A stretch of DNA of 64,000 nucleotides from CAVQWT01 sp963717705 (GCA_963717705.1 CAVQWT010000006.1:248001-312000); one strand, 5' to 3'; numbered from the stretch's first letter, positions 28,074 to 35,633 are shown. Notes: a model not told the origin generated them from the letters alone. Made by a program: numbers and translations.

Positions 28074-28353
28074 GCCTCATTCTGCCGCAGATCAGGCGTG
28101 CCCGGAAGTCCGCATGCCTCGCCTCACCAGGCTGGAGCTGACCCTTTCGGAACGGGCTTCCGAAGCGTCTCGGAAGGACGTTCCCCGTACAGTGAACCAT
28201 ACGCACCGGGCACCTCCACCGCGCGGTTCGACACCGCCGCCAGCAACATCGGCATCGCTGCGATCGCCGCCACCGCCCGTTTCTTCAACAGCCGGTCGTA
28301 GCGCGCCACGTCGGCTTTGGGTTCCTCCTTGAGTTGCAGGCGCGGCGGCGCCC
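28074..28353. other. Non-coding or unassigned debris
   Basis: A minus-strand open frame (28390-28124) contains KADVARYDRLLKKRAVAAIA, which resembles a transposase-like C-terminus, but no family could be assigned and it has no good start. It precedes the IstB fragment on the other strand. Confidence 0.35.
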
Positions 28354-28500
28354 GGTCGCGACATGGCGGGCTTCGACTTCGAGGCCTCACCGGTGGACCG
28401 CAAGCTCGTCACCGCCCGGGCCGCCACTATCTCCACCGACGACATGCACAACGTCGTGCTGGTCGGCGGGCCCGGCACCGGCAAAACCCATCTGGCTACG
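28354..28500 (+). pseudogene. IS21-family helper ATPase (IstB) remnant
   Basis: About 48 codons match the ATPase core of IstB: RDMAGFDFEASPVDRKLV then HNVVLVGGPGTGKTHLAT, which is the Walker A region. The sequence loses similarity immediately after the Walker A and the rest of the protein is missing. No IstA is nearby. Confidence 0.75.
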
Positions 28501-28676
28501 CGCCGCTGTCGCGAACATTCGATTCAAGCAGTGCAATCCTTGTCGCAAACGGCGGCTGTGCGGCTGCCAATCTGCGATAGCGAAGGGCCGCTGTGGGTCG
28601 TTCGCGGTCTTTCAACCAACTGCCGTTGTCTGCGAGGCCGAATCTCGGCTGGGACTAGTGCGTGCCCCCCCGCGAT

Positions 28677-28893
28677 CTATCCGCTACTAACGATAGCCTT
28701 CAACTCCGAGTCGCTCATCGCCTCGAACTGCGCCTGCAGCGCGCCACGCTCAACGTGCAGCTCGATCCGCCTGCGCTCCGGCGCGTGGTACCCACACAAC
28801 TTCCCGATCTCCCGCCAGCCGGCGATTATGGCCGCGGGGTTGCCCTGAGGCCCGGGCCAGGTCGATGGCCGGCTGCAACACCGCGATCACCTT
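28677..28893 (-). pseudogene. Phage terminase small-subunit-like remnant
   Basis: On the minus strand, KVIAVLQPAIDLARAS and then, after a one-base shift, NPAAIIAGWREIGKLCGYHA, followed by FEAMSDSELKAI and a stop. The pattern (regulator-type helix, WREIGKLCG-Y-APER, MSDxEL near the C-terminus) resembles small terminase-like proteins of phages. The start and N-terminal HTH are missing. The bases between it and the next gene (28894-29116) show nothing further. Confidence 0.5.
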
Positions 28894-29116
28894 TGCCCTG
28901 GAGAGGCCCAAGCTCCGCTCGGCGGCAGCTTCACGACTACCCTATCGTCACGAAACAGAGGCACTTGAACCATCCTCGGCTACGGAACCGCCGTGGTCGG
29001 CCGCGTGGCGGTCAACCGCAAGCGGCAGGCGCGCGTTAGGAAAAGCGATCGAACTGCCCGGATTCATGCGGCAGGAAATGCCGATCCGACTTGTCGATAA
29101 CGAATTGTCGAGGGCC

Positions 29117-29737
29117 ATGCCGATGACGCACGCGAACCTCTATCGATGTTTCATCGCGCTAACGCTGCTGCTGCCGATTCCCGCCCTCGCGCAGACCGCG
29201 TTCACCACGCAGGCGGTCAACGTGCGCGCCGGTCCCGACCGCGCGTTTCCGCTGGTCACTTGGCTCCGGCCAGGAACGCCCGTCAACGTGATTGGCTGCA
29301 CCAGCGGCTGGCGCTGGTGCGACGTCGTCGCCGGCGGGTGGCGCGGCTGGGTCTACTCCCGGTATCTCTCGGGGCCGATTCGAAGCCGAGCTCCGGTGAT
29401 CACCTTTTCGGTGGGATCGTACTGGGGTGCCCATTATCGCGGGCGACCGTGGTACTCGAGTCAACCGGGCTGGAACAACTGGGGATCGCCGGGTTTCCGA
29501 CCGCCGCCGCCTCCTCCGCGCCCACAGCCGCCCGCTGCGCGTCCGCCTGCGCTGCAACCGCCCGTGGCACGACCGCCGATGGTGAGACCGCCCGGCAGGC
29601 CGCCGCAAGCCACTCCCGACTTCGGCCCGCCGCCCGCCGCACAGCGGCCCGGCCAGGGCGGCAACAGGCCGCCAGGTGGACGACCGCCTTCAGGTGAACC
29701 GCCCTCCGGGGGGCGGCCGCCACGCGCAGCGCCATAG
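29117..29737 (+). CDS. Exported SH3-domain protein with Pro-rich tail
   Basis: A 206-residue protein. The signal peptide (cleavage after ALA in IPALAQ) is followed by a bacterial SH3 domain: TTQAVNVRAGPDRAFPLVTW, GTPVNVIGCTSGWRWCDV and GWRGWVYSRYL. Next is a GSYWGAHYRGRPWY segment seen in related periplasmic SH3 proteins, then a tail of PP-rich repeats (about residues 130-206). SH3_3 domains usually bind cell-wall or peptide ligands. The ATG at 29117 (or 29123) fits the signal peptide; earlier starts would lengthen it needlessly. Confidence 0.82.
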   Translation: MPMTHANLYRCFIALTLLLPIPALAQTAFTTQAVNVRAGPDRAFPLVTWLRPGTPVNVIGCTSGWRWCDVVAGGWRGWVYSRYLSGPIRSRAPVITFSVGSYWGAHYRGRPWYSSQPGWNNWGSPGFRPPPPPPRPQPPAARPPALQPPVARPPMVRPPGRPPQATPDFGPPPAAQRPGQGGNRPPGGRPPSGEPPSGGRPPRAAP

Positions 29738-30043
29738 CTCGTCCATCCGACAGTAACGGCAGCCAACGAAATGGGACATGCCGATGCAGAATCCGTCGCA
29801 TCCCGGGGGTCGCTGGCCAGCCTTCGATTGTGTTTCCGCGAACGGAAAGGAGCCGGTCGCCGCCGCGGGCCGAAATGGAGTTGTCGGCCAACTTGAGACT
29901 GTCGGGCTCGCTGCCGAAATTCCCGGCAGGCGGTCGTTCGCACGGGCGCGCCGACGTCGCGGCGGCGGCGTCGAACACGCCGTCGATGACGCGTTCAGTG
30001 CGATCGAACGGAGCCGCGCCCCCCGCGCGCGGGCCGATCGTGG
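29738..30043. other. Intergenic/degraded stretch
   Basis: The broken photolyase-like frame stays open on the minus strand through here, but no sequence resembling the family is seen beyond FSAFW (about 30044). The natural stop of that gene has apparently been lost. No other gene is recognised. Confidence 0.45.
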
Positions 30044-31099
30044 TCCAGAAGGCCGAGAACGAGCGGCAGCGGCGTGTGGATTCGTTGAACAGCCGTGGCG
30101 CCAGGGTAAGGGGCAGTGCGCGCAACGCGGGCGAGAGATGCGGATTGTCGACGCCGTGTACCGAGCGCGCGGCGGCTAGGGCGGCGACGACGTCGTGCGC
30201 CGGTGCCGACCAGCGCAGCTCAGCCGCGTGCACCAGGCGGTCCGCGACGAAGTCCCAGCGCGATGCGCTCCACGGCCAGCGCGCGTGGGTATCGAGGTCG
30301 AGCACGGCAAGCACGATCGGTGGGCGGCTGCCATCCGCGGATGGCAGCGTCGCTGGCGGATCCGCCAGGTGCCACGGGTGCATCAGCCAGACGTCGCGGC
30401 CAGCCACCTGCACCGCGTCCGGTGCCGTGAAATCGCTCTGCCGGCGCGATGGGGGCACGGCGTGGCGCGGCGGCTCGTCGACGGCGTCGATGCCCTCGAG
30501 CGCCGGCTGCGGCTCGGGACACGGCGCCGGCGTGCGCGCGATGCGGTCCAGTTCCTCGTACGAGCTGTCGGGTTGCTCGCGAGGTCGCCATCGAGCAGGT
30601 GCGCGAGCATCCCGTCGGCGCCCGCGCGCCAGGCCACCTTGCGCAAGTGCACCGTGTACGACGCGAGCCACATGCGCGCGTGGTTGTGCAGCGTGCCGGT
30701 GGCGTAGAGCTGGCGCACCGCGAAGTCGATCGCCGGCACGCCGGTGCGGGCCTGACGCAAGTCGGCCGGCAGTTCGCGTGCGTAGGCGGGCTCGGGCAGC
30801 GGACCTTCGTGCAGCGAGGCGAGGATGCCGTCGCCTTCGTGCGCCCAGACGTGCCGGAAGTACTCGCGCCAGGTGAGCTCGAAGACGAGCTTGTGATCGG
30901 CGTGCAGGCGGTGGCGCGTGACAAGGTGGTCGCGCACCTGCGGCAGGCTCAGCAAGCCGTGCGTGAGGTAGGGGCCAAGGCCGGTGACGGCGCCTTCGAG
31001 ATGGTTGCGCGTGCGCGCATAGGCGGTCGGGTCGACAGCCTCGAGCCGCGCCAGAGCGGCAGCCGGTGTCGGCTCGTACGCAACCGGCGGCATGCTCAC
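30044..31099 (-). pseudogene. FAD-binding photolyase-family protein with internal deletion
   Basis: Starts at GTG 31099 (overlapping the upstream stop as GTGA) or ATG 31093. The N-terminal part, YLTHGLLSLPQVRDHLV, FELTWREYFRHVW, HNHARMWLASY and HLLDGDLASN, is the FAD-binding half of photolyase-type enzymes. Right after LASN, at about 30570, the reading jumps to SSYEELDRIAR in another frame. In relatives about 45-50 residues, including the WQW segment that contacts FAD and the DNA lesion, lie between. The rest (PWHLADPP, LDLDTHARWPWS, RRCRSFSAFW) continues in the new frame. The product cannot be functional as read. Confidence 0.75.
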
Positions 31100-31424
31100 G
31101 CACTCACCGCGGCACGGTGCGCCGCGGCCTGCGCACGCGTGACCGGCCAGCCGAAGTCGTCGCAGCGGCCGGGGTGCGAGGCAAAGCGCGTGCGCACGAG
31201 CGACTGCACCTCGCGCGTGATGGTATCGGGCGCGAAGCGCCGCGCCGGCAGCAGGGTACCGGGGCCGTCGCGGCCGAAGCTCTCGCGGTTGTCGGCCTCG
31301 AAGTTCCACTGCCTGACTTCGGGCTGCGCGGATCGAAGCCGTCGACGGCAGCGGCATCGGCGTCCAGCTGGTCGCCGAGCACGAGGACGAGGTGGCGCAG
31401 CGAAGGCGACGGATGACGGCTCAT
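31096..31424 (-). pseudogene. Cryptochrome/photolyase-related protein (DPRP type) with large internal deletion
   Basis: The ATG at 31424 overlaps the DUF2256 stop (ATGA). The N-terminus LVLVLGDQLDADAAAVDGFD matches the deoxyribodipyrimidine photolyase-related family. At about 31325 it passes, in another frame, to the family's later region: RQWNFEADNRESFGRDGPGT, RRFAPDTITREVQ, FGWPVTRAQA, then TGA at 31098-31096. A full-length relative is about 500 residues, so most of the protein is missing on both sides of the junction. Confidence 0.75.
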
Positions 31425-31609
31425 CGAGCCAGCCCCTTGGCGCTCGGCGCAGACACCTTGCCGCGCCGAAAGGCGTCGGAGCAGTACTTGACCTCGTCCC
31501 AGTTCCTGGCCCAGGCCTTGCGCCAGCTCATCGGCCGGCCGCAGCGCGCGCAGGGCTTGGTCGGCAGCGCGGCCTTGTTGCCCTTGAAGCCATGGCGCGG
31601 CATGCTCAT
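31421..31609 (-). CDS. DUF2256 small zinc-ribbon-like protein
   Basis: A 62-residue protein matching DUF2256 (KPCARCGRPMSWRKAWARNW, then VKYCSD). This family is regularly encoded next to cryptochrome/photolyase genes, as here, where its stop overlaps the next ATG. The last metal-ligand Cys expected in the CSxxCRR motif is replaced by Phe (CSDAFRR). The zinc site may be lost, which fits with decay of the two neighbouring genes. ATG at 31609 or 31603. Confidence 0.8.
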   Translation of the reverse strand: MSMPRHGFKGNKAALPTKPCARCGRPMSWRKAWARNWDEVKYCSDAFRRGKVSAPSAKGLAR

Positions 31610-31718
31610 TCGCAGCCCTCCTCGGCAATCGGCTCGAACAGGTCGGGCAGCCAGCTCGTGGCCGACGGTCCGATAGTGGTCGCGGGTGGGGGCGCGTTGG
31701 TAATGGGGGTTGACCCAG

Positions 31719-31775
31719 CGTGGTCGCGCGCGGGAAGGCTGGCGGGCGCAGGCACGCGCCTGCCCGGCGTCGCAC
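31719..31775. repeat. IS91-like element end, copy B
   Basis: Near-identical over about 55 bp to 33717-33771. The last 16 bases also match copy A (26187-26220). It lies 31 bp beyond the stop codon of the transposase remnant on the minus strand and contains a GCAGGC/GCCTGC inverted repeat that could form the terminal hairpin. Confidence 0.7.
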
Positions 31776-31805
31776 ACGGGTTGGCGGCGACGGTGACGGT
31801 GGTGG

Positions 31806-32169
31806 CTACCAGGTGAGGCGCTGGTCGAACTCGAAGGCCGGGGCGCGCTGGAGCAGCGGATCGGCGGCGGGATCGTGCGCGGCGTCGGCGGCCTCCCACA
31901 GCGCCGCGGGCCGCGGGCCGGCGCGATGCGGGGTGGCGCGGCCGGCTCACCGAGGTCGCCGGGGATGTCGCGCGCGGGCGCGGGATCGGTGAGGAAGGCG
32001 ATCATGCGCATCGCGCCGCCGCAGCGGGGACACAGCAGCGAAACACTTCGTAGATGCGGGCGAGCAGCAGCGCCCAGGCGTAGCGGGCGGCACGACGATG
32101 CGCCGGTTCGGCGGCGGGCTCGTCGTTGGCAGCGGGCGGCGCGGGCGGTCGTGCTGGTGAGTTCGGCAC
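31806..32169 (-). pseudogene. IS91-family transposase C-terminal remnant, copy B
   Basis: On the minus strand: VPNSPARPPAPPAANDEPA, RRAARYAWALLLARIYEVF, then (after one lost base) CPRCGGAMRMIAFLTD and, after a second shift, DPAADPLLQRAPAFEFDQRL, ending TW and TAG at 31808-31806. The CPRCGG zinc knuckle and FDQRLTW terminus are typical of IS91-type transposases. The N-terminal catalytic part is missing. It is more complete than copy A and shares about 300 bp with it. Confidence 0.8.
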
Positions 32170-32270
32170 GTCAGGCGACGTGGCCGGGTGGTGGGATTTC
32201 CCGCAGCATGCACGCGTTTGCGACGTGCAATGATACCCGCGAACAAACGCGGCCCTGTCGCCGGAACCGC

Positions 32271-33146
32271 CTAGCGTGCTCCGATCTTGCGGTTGACGAA
32301 ACCGACCACGCTCCTGGGCGGTGACTCATCGAAATGCGGCGCGTCGCCGCCCGCGAGTCTGTCTGGCGGTGCGGTGCCGGCCTGTCTTATGTCGAAGGCC
32401 TGATAAACGTTGTCCGGCAATTGGATGAGGATCTGGTTGAACAACCCCGATTGGGCATGCGTCATTTCGGCGTAGGGGATGCGCAGCACCGTCGGCGAAC
32501 CGTCCGCTGCGGCGCGCTTCCCCGCGAATATCAGGGAGCGATCGGTGAGCGTGAGCGTTCCCGGGACGAGCCTGCGTTCTGCATTCAGGAGTCCATGGAG
32601 GGTTACCGCCCACACGACGTTCTCGTAAACGGCGGCCACGTGCTCACCCGGCGGGATGCCGGTATCCATCGATGGCGCCGATCCTGGAGCATCGTCCACG
32701 GCGACGTCGACGCAGGGCGCCGACACGTCGGATCGTCCGCCTGCCCCGAACGTGTAGCGCGGACATATGCGCTCAACGAATGCGGAATCCGCCACGACGC
32801 CTTTGTCATCGAAGCGCACGACGAGCCGCCGGAACCGGACTGACTCGACGCCGGCAGCCCCTGCGCCGCCGCCTGCGGCCATGACGAAGAGCACGCCACC
32901 CTTGCTGTATTGCGAGCCATAGGCGAACCAGCGATCCCCGGGTCCGCGTCCGTCGGGTTCGCCCAGGCGCAGCAGGATGTCGTCGCGCGTCGTCTCCCCC
33001 GTGACGATGAAATCGGGGATGATCTCGCCGACGTTCTGGCGCGATCCTGAATCGTAGGTCGGCGGCAGCGGCACCGGACATCCGCTCAGAAGCGCCGCGC
33101 TTGCGACCAGCACCAGCGTCCACCGCGGAAACGCGTTCTTGGTCAT
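32271..33146 (-). CDS. Putative lipoprotein with BamE/SmpA-like N-terminal motif
   Basis: A 291-residue protein not recognised as a named family. The lipobox LSGC (Cys about 23) predicts lipid anchoring. Residues about 48-62 (GETTRDDILLRLGEPD) match the helix-turn of BamE/SmpA-OmlA-like domains. A Gly-rich stretch (AAGGGAGAAG) and a larger unknown domain with a CPRY/APC Cys pair follow. The ATG overlaps the stop of the neighbouring lipoprotein (ATGA), so the two are cotranslated and may interact. Confidence 0.7.
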   Translation of the reverse strand: MTKNAFPRWTLVLVASAALLSGCPVPLPPTYDSGSRQNVGEIIPDFIVTGETTRDDILLRLGEPDGRGPGDRWFAYGSQYSKGGVLFVMAAGGGAGAAGVESVRFRRLVVRFDDKGVVADSAFVERICPRYTFGAGGRSDVSAPCVDVAVDDAPGSAPSMDTGIPPGEHVAAVYENVVWAVTLHGLLNAERRLVPGTLTLTDRSLIFAGKRAAADGSPTVLRIPYAEMTHAQSGLFNQILIQLPDNVYQAFDIRQAGTAPPDRLAGGDAPHFDESPPRSVVGFVNRKIGAR

Positions 33147-33469
33147 GGGGACCGGATCTCGACCAAGGAATGCCGGCGCAGGACGCCGTCGCCGTCGAAT
33201 ACGAGCATCAGGTTGTACTGGACGCCGTACCAATTGTTGCGCTGCCCGACGATCACGTAGCCGGCCTCATCCTTGACCAGGCGATAGGCGAGGACCCGCA
33301 GGCCGTCGTACTGCGCAGCCGGTTCGCCGAGCTTGAGTTGGACATCCTCGCGGCGCGTGGCACCGTCGGTCAAGAACTCGAGGAGGTCCTTGCGCCCCAC
33401 CGGTGCCGTCGCGCAGGCAGCGAGAACCACGCAGATGAGTGCGATCCAACGCCACGAAGGAGCGGACAT
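33143..33469 (-). CDS. Small putative lipoprotein, BamE/SmpA-like
   Basis: A 108-residue protein with lipobox LAAC (Cys about 19) and the motif GATRREDVQLKLGEP, the same motif as in the following gene. This suggests a small BamE-type domain in the periplasm. It is the first gene of a two-gene unit with the larger lipoprotein, coupled through an ATGA overlap. The precise function is unknown. Confidence 0.72.
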   Translation of the reverse strand: MSAPSWRWIALICVVLAACATAPVGRKDLLEFLTDGATRREDVQLKLGEPAAQYDGLRVLAYRLVKDEAGYVIVGQRNNWYGVQYNLMLVFDGDGVLRRHSLVEIRSP

Positions 33470-33716
33470 CGGGGCCCCCTATCAGGCAGCACCAACGGTT
33501 TCAGCCTGCTCCTCGGCGAAGGAACGGCGTTTGACCACCGTCAAGACTCCCCTTGTTACGCGGCGACTTCGTCGCCATCGGCAACGGATAGTCATTTCAA
33601 CCGCACGAGGCCGCGTGTGGGGGTGCCGGTAGCGCGGGTCAAGCGTCCATCGTCGGTGGCTACGGGCTGCTCCGCTCGCGTGTTGCGGCACTTTCGGGCG
33701 GGGCGCCGACGCCAAG
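33470..33716. other. Intergenic stretch without recognisable gene
   Basis: No credible coding frame. It leads into a solo IS91-like end at 33717-33771 and then the sRNA region, so it is probably insertion debris. Confidence 0.45.
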
Positions 33717-33771
33717 GTGGTCGCGCGCGGGCAGGCTGGCGGGGCAGGCACGCGCCTGCCCGGCGTCGCAC
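33717..33771. repeat. Solo IS91-like element end, copy C
   Basis: Closely matches 31719-31775, including the terminal CTGCCCGGCGTCGCAC, but has no transposase sequence beside it. It marks a past insertion or one-ended transposition of the same element. Confidence 0.7.
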
Positions 33772-33852
33772 CCGCGAAGACATGCTGAACCACACGACCC
33801 ACTGAGTCGGGCCGGATCGAGTCTCCGCCGGCGGCGCGCCAATCCCGCACGC

Positions 33853-33880
33853 AAAAAAACCCCGACCTTGCGATCGGGGT
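33853..33880 (-). terminator. Rho-independent terminator of sRNA copy 2
   Basis: A 7-bp GC-rich stem with an 8-base loop, followed by seven T on the minus strand. On the plus strand it is preceded by A and followed by purines, so it acts on minus-strand transcripts. Confidence 0.8.
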
Positions 33881-33925
33881 GAGGCTGTATCGTCCAGGAG
33901 GAGGAGGAAGATACAGGGGGAAAGC
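33853..33925 (-). ncRNA. Putative small RNA with anti-Shine-Dalgarno loop, copy 2
   Basis: Read on the minus strand: a 7-bp stem CTGTATC/GATACAG (33916-33885) presents an 18-base loop with TTCCTCCTCCTCCTGG. A rho-independent terminator follows (stem ACCCCGA/TCGGGGT, then seven T, 33880-33853). Loop plus terminator resemble the anti-SD (CCUCC-type) sRNA architecture known from 'cuckoo' RNAs. A near copy lies 210 bp away. The strand is set by the T tract. The 5' end is not determined. Confidence 0.65.
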
Positions 33926-34060
33926 GCGAACACCGAACTTCGATGCAGTTCGATGTAGCGCACGATTGCATTATGCGCAGTCGCATTAGAGTGAAGGTTC
34001 TAAAGCTCCGTCGCACCGGCCGGGGGCATTCGCGCCATCGCGGAGCATTCGCGACCGCCC

Positions 34061-34092
34061 AAAAAAACGGCCCCGGCGCGGGGCCGGGGCCG
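34061..34092 (-). terminator. Rho-independent terminator of sRNA copy 1 / phaP transcript
   Basis: A 9-bp stem with a 7-base loop, then seven T on the minus strand, downstream of phaP and of the first hairpin. Confidence 0.85.
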
Positions 34093-34135
34093 AGGCTGTA
34101 TCTTCCAGGAGGAGGAGGACGATACAGGTAGAGCC
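34061..34135 (-). ncRNA. Putative small RNA with anti-Shine-Dalgarno loop, copy 1
   Basis: Same design as 33853-33925: stem CTGTATC/GATACAG at 34127-34096 with loop GTCCTCCTCCTCCTGGAA on the minus strand. A strong terminator follows (stem CGGCCCCGG/CCGGGGCCG, then seven T, 34092-34061). The terminator stems of the two copies differ, while the loop hairpins are almost identical, which shows selection on the hairpin. It lies about 100 bp after the phaP stop on the same strand, so it may be released from the phaP 3' UTR. Confidence 0.65.
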
Positions 34136-34233
34136 AATGCTTCCGACGTCGGGGCGAACGAACGAGATTCAACCCCGGGTCGGTGTCGCCCATGCGCGCG
34201 GGCGAACCCGCGTGGCGATGGGCGGCGCCGTGC

Positions 34234-34785
34234 TTACGCAGCCTTGCGGGCCTTGACCGTCGCCTTCGACGCATTCGCGGCGGCGGCACGGACGCTCGCG
34301 TCGGCGAGGTTCACGACCTGCTTCGACGCCTTCTGGAACTGGTCGAACGCGGCGGTCGATGCGGCGAAGCCCTGCTTCATCGCGTTGACGGCGACTTCCG
34401 AGCCGGCCGGGGCCGACTTCGAGGCCTTGTCGACCCAAGCGGCAACGCCCTTGGTGTAGGCGGCCCACGCTTCTTCGGCCATCGCCGTGTATTGCGCCTG
34501 GGCTTCCGTCGCCATTTCGTACAGGCTCTTGGAGTAGGCGGTCGCGTGCTGGACGCCCGACTCGGCGTACTTGGCGCGCAGCGCGAACAGGTCCTGCACA
34601 TCCTTGATCGAGGCGGCGGCTTGCGCGCCTTCGACGCCCTGCGCGATCGCCGCCTTGGTGGCGACGAGGTTCAGCTTCATCAGCTTTTCGGCGTTTTCGA
34701 GCGCGAGCGCGGCCAGCTTGGTGGCTTGCGCAACGTTGGCTTGGTTCAGTTCGGCAAACTGCTCGGTGGCGTTGAACGTGTTCAT
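34234..34785 (-). CDS. phaP: Phasin PhaP (PHB granule surface protein)
   Basis: A 183-residue, almost wholly helical phasin_2 protein starting MNTFNATEQFAELNQANV. The helical EAQAQYTAMAEEAWAAYTKG region and an Ala/Lys-rich end (ASKATVKARKAA) are typical. Phasins coat PHB granules and limit their coalescence. AGGAAAGGGA lies before the ATG. A near-consensus promoter and a TGC-rich operator lie upstream, and it is divergent from phaR. Confidence 0.96.
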   Translation of the reverse strand: MNTFNATEQFAELNQANVAQATKLAALALENAEKLMKLNLVATKAAIAQGVEGAQAAASIKDVQDLFALRAKYAESGVQHATAYSKSLYEMATEAQAQYTAMAEEAWAAYTKGVAAWVDKASKSAPAGSEVAVNAMKQGFAASTAAFDQFQKASKQVVNLADASVRAAAANASKATVKARKAA

Positions 34786-34899
34786 GGCGATCCCTTTCCT
34801 TCGGTTGGACGAGGGCCGCAGCCGCGACCCGCTGGCTTGTACCGGCTGGTGCAGCCCCGACCCCGCAACGCCCTTCTGGGAGCACGTCTGGGGCGGAAT

Positions 34900-34914
34900 T
34901 GCTGCACCGCACAA
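34900..34914 (-). promoter_or_regulatory. Putative PhaR operator over the phaP start of transcription
   Basis: Minus strand TTGTGCGGTGCAGCA directly follows the phaP -10 box. It differs only in the central two bases from TTGTGCAATGCAGCA at 12873-12887. Repression here by PhaR, released when PHB granules titrate it, is the known logic of phaP control. Binding to this exact motif is inferred. Confidence 0.6.
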
Positions 34915-34918
34915 ACCC

Positions 34919-34947
34919 ATTGTAGGGACGACCGAAACCGATGTCAA
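34919..34947 (-). promoter_or_regulatory. phaP: phaP promoter (sigma70)
   Basis: On the minus strand TTGACA (34947-34942), exactly 17 bp, then TACAAT (34924-34919). This is the best sigma70 match in the window. It lies about 135 bp before the phaP ATG. Confidence 0.85.
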
Positions 34948-34958
34948 GGAGTTTTTGG

Positions 34959-34968
34959 TGCACCGCAC
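34959..34968. promoter_or_regulatory. Second TGCACCGCAC site upstream of the phaP -35
   Basis: TGCACCGCAC here repeats 34903-34912 in the downstream operator. The two sites flank the phaP promoter, which would allow dual-site repression, possibly with looping. Confidence 0.45.
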
Positions 34969-35024
34969 CATTTCCCCGTCAGCCGACCGGCGGATGATTC
35001 CCAAACATCGACAAATCAGCACGT

Positions 35025-35030
35025 TATAAT
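35025..35030 (+). promoter_or_regulatory. phaR: -10 box of phaR
   Basis: A perfect TATAAT 28 bp before the phaR ATG. No good -35 is seen. The leader would be about 20 bases and contain the AGGAGG ribosome-binding site at 35047-35052. Confidence 0.6.
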
Positions 35031-35057
35031 GGGCACATTACGCCTCAGGAGGCCGCC

Positions 35058-35633
35058 ATGACCGATACCCCCCGGCTTATCAAGAAGTACCCGAACCGCC
35101 GGCTCTACGACACGGCCAACAGCGGCTACATCACGCTGGCCGACGTCCGCCAGATGGTGCTCGACAACATCGACTTCCAGGTCATCGACGCCAAGACCGG
35201 GGACGACCTGTCGCGCTCGATCCTGCTGCAGATCATCCTCGAGGAGGAATCGGGCGGTCTGCCGATGTTCAGCTCCGAGATGCTGGCGCAGATGATCCGC
35301 TTCTACGGCAGCGCGCAGCAGACGATCATGGGCCAGTACATGGAGCAGAACGTCAAGGCGTTCCTGGGCATCCAGAAGAAGCTGCAGGACCAGGCGAAGC
35401 AGATCTACGGCGACAAGATGATGATCACTCCCGACCTGTGGAAGCAGTTCATGCAGATGCAGGCGCCGGCGATGCAGGGCATGCTCGGCAACTACCTCGA
35501 GCAGAGCGCCAAGCTGTTCATGGACATGCAGCAGCGGATGCAGGACCAGACCCGCGGAATGTTCTCCGCGTTTCCCTTCCCGAACTTCGGTGCCCCGCAG
35601 CAAACGGGCCCCGACGACGACCGGACCCGCTGA
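35058..35633 (+). CDS. phaR: PHA synthesis regulator PhaR (PHB-sensing repressor)
   Basis: A 191-residue protein. The N-terminal PhaR DNA-binding domain starts LIKKYPNRRLYDTANSGYIT, followed by a PHB-accumulation regulator domain (MIRFYGSAQQTIMGQYMEQN and a Met/Gln-rich helix region). PhaR represses phaP and its own gene until nascent PHB binds it. It is divergent from phaP, as usual. The ribosome-binding site AGGAGG is a potential target of the nearby CU-rich sRNA loops. Confidence 0.96.
   Translation: MTDTPRLIKKYPNRRLYDTANSGYITLADVRQMVLDNIDFQVIDAKTGDDLSRSILLQIILEEESGGLPMFSSEMLAQMIRFYGSAQQTIMGQYMEQNVKAFLGIQKKLQDQAKQIYGDKMMITPDLWKQFMQMQAPAMQGMLGNYLEQSAKLFMDMQQRMQDQTRGMFSAFPFPNFGAPQQTGPDDDRTR

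Noticed and set aside
28124..28390. Small minus-strand gene upstream of the IstB fragment
   Set aside because: No start with a ribosome-binding site and no family assignment; treated as debris.
33881..34130. Plus-strand reading of the twin hairpins as AGGAGG-rich (SD-like or CsrB-like) RNAs
   Set aside because: The poly-T tracts that follow the GC stems occur only on the minus strand, so the transcript carries CCTCC loops.
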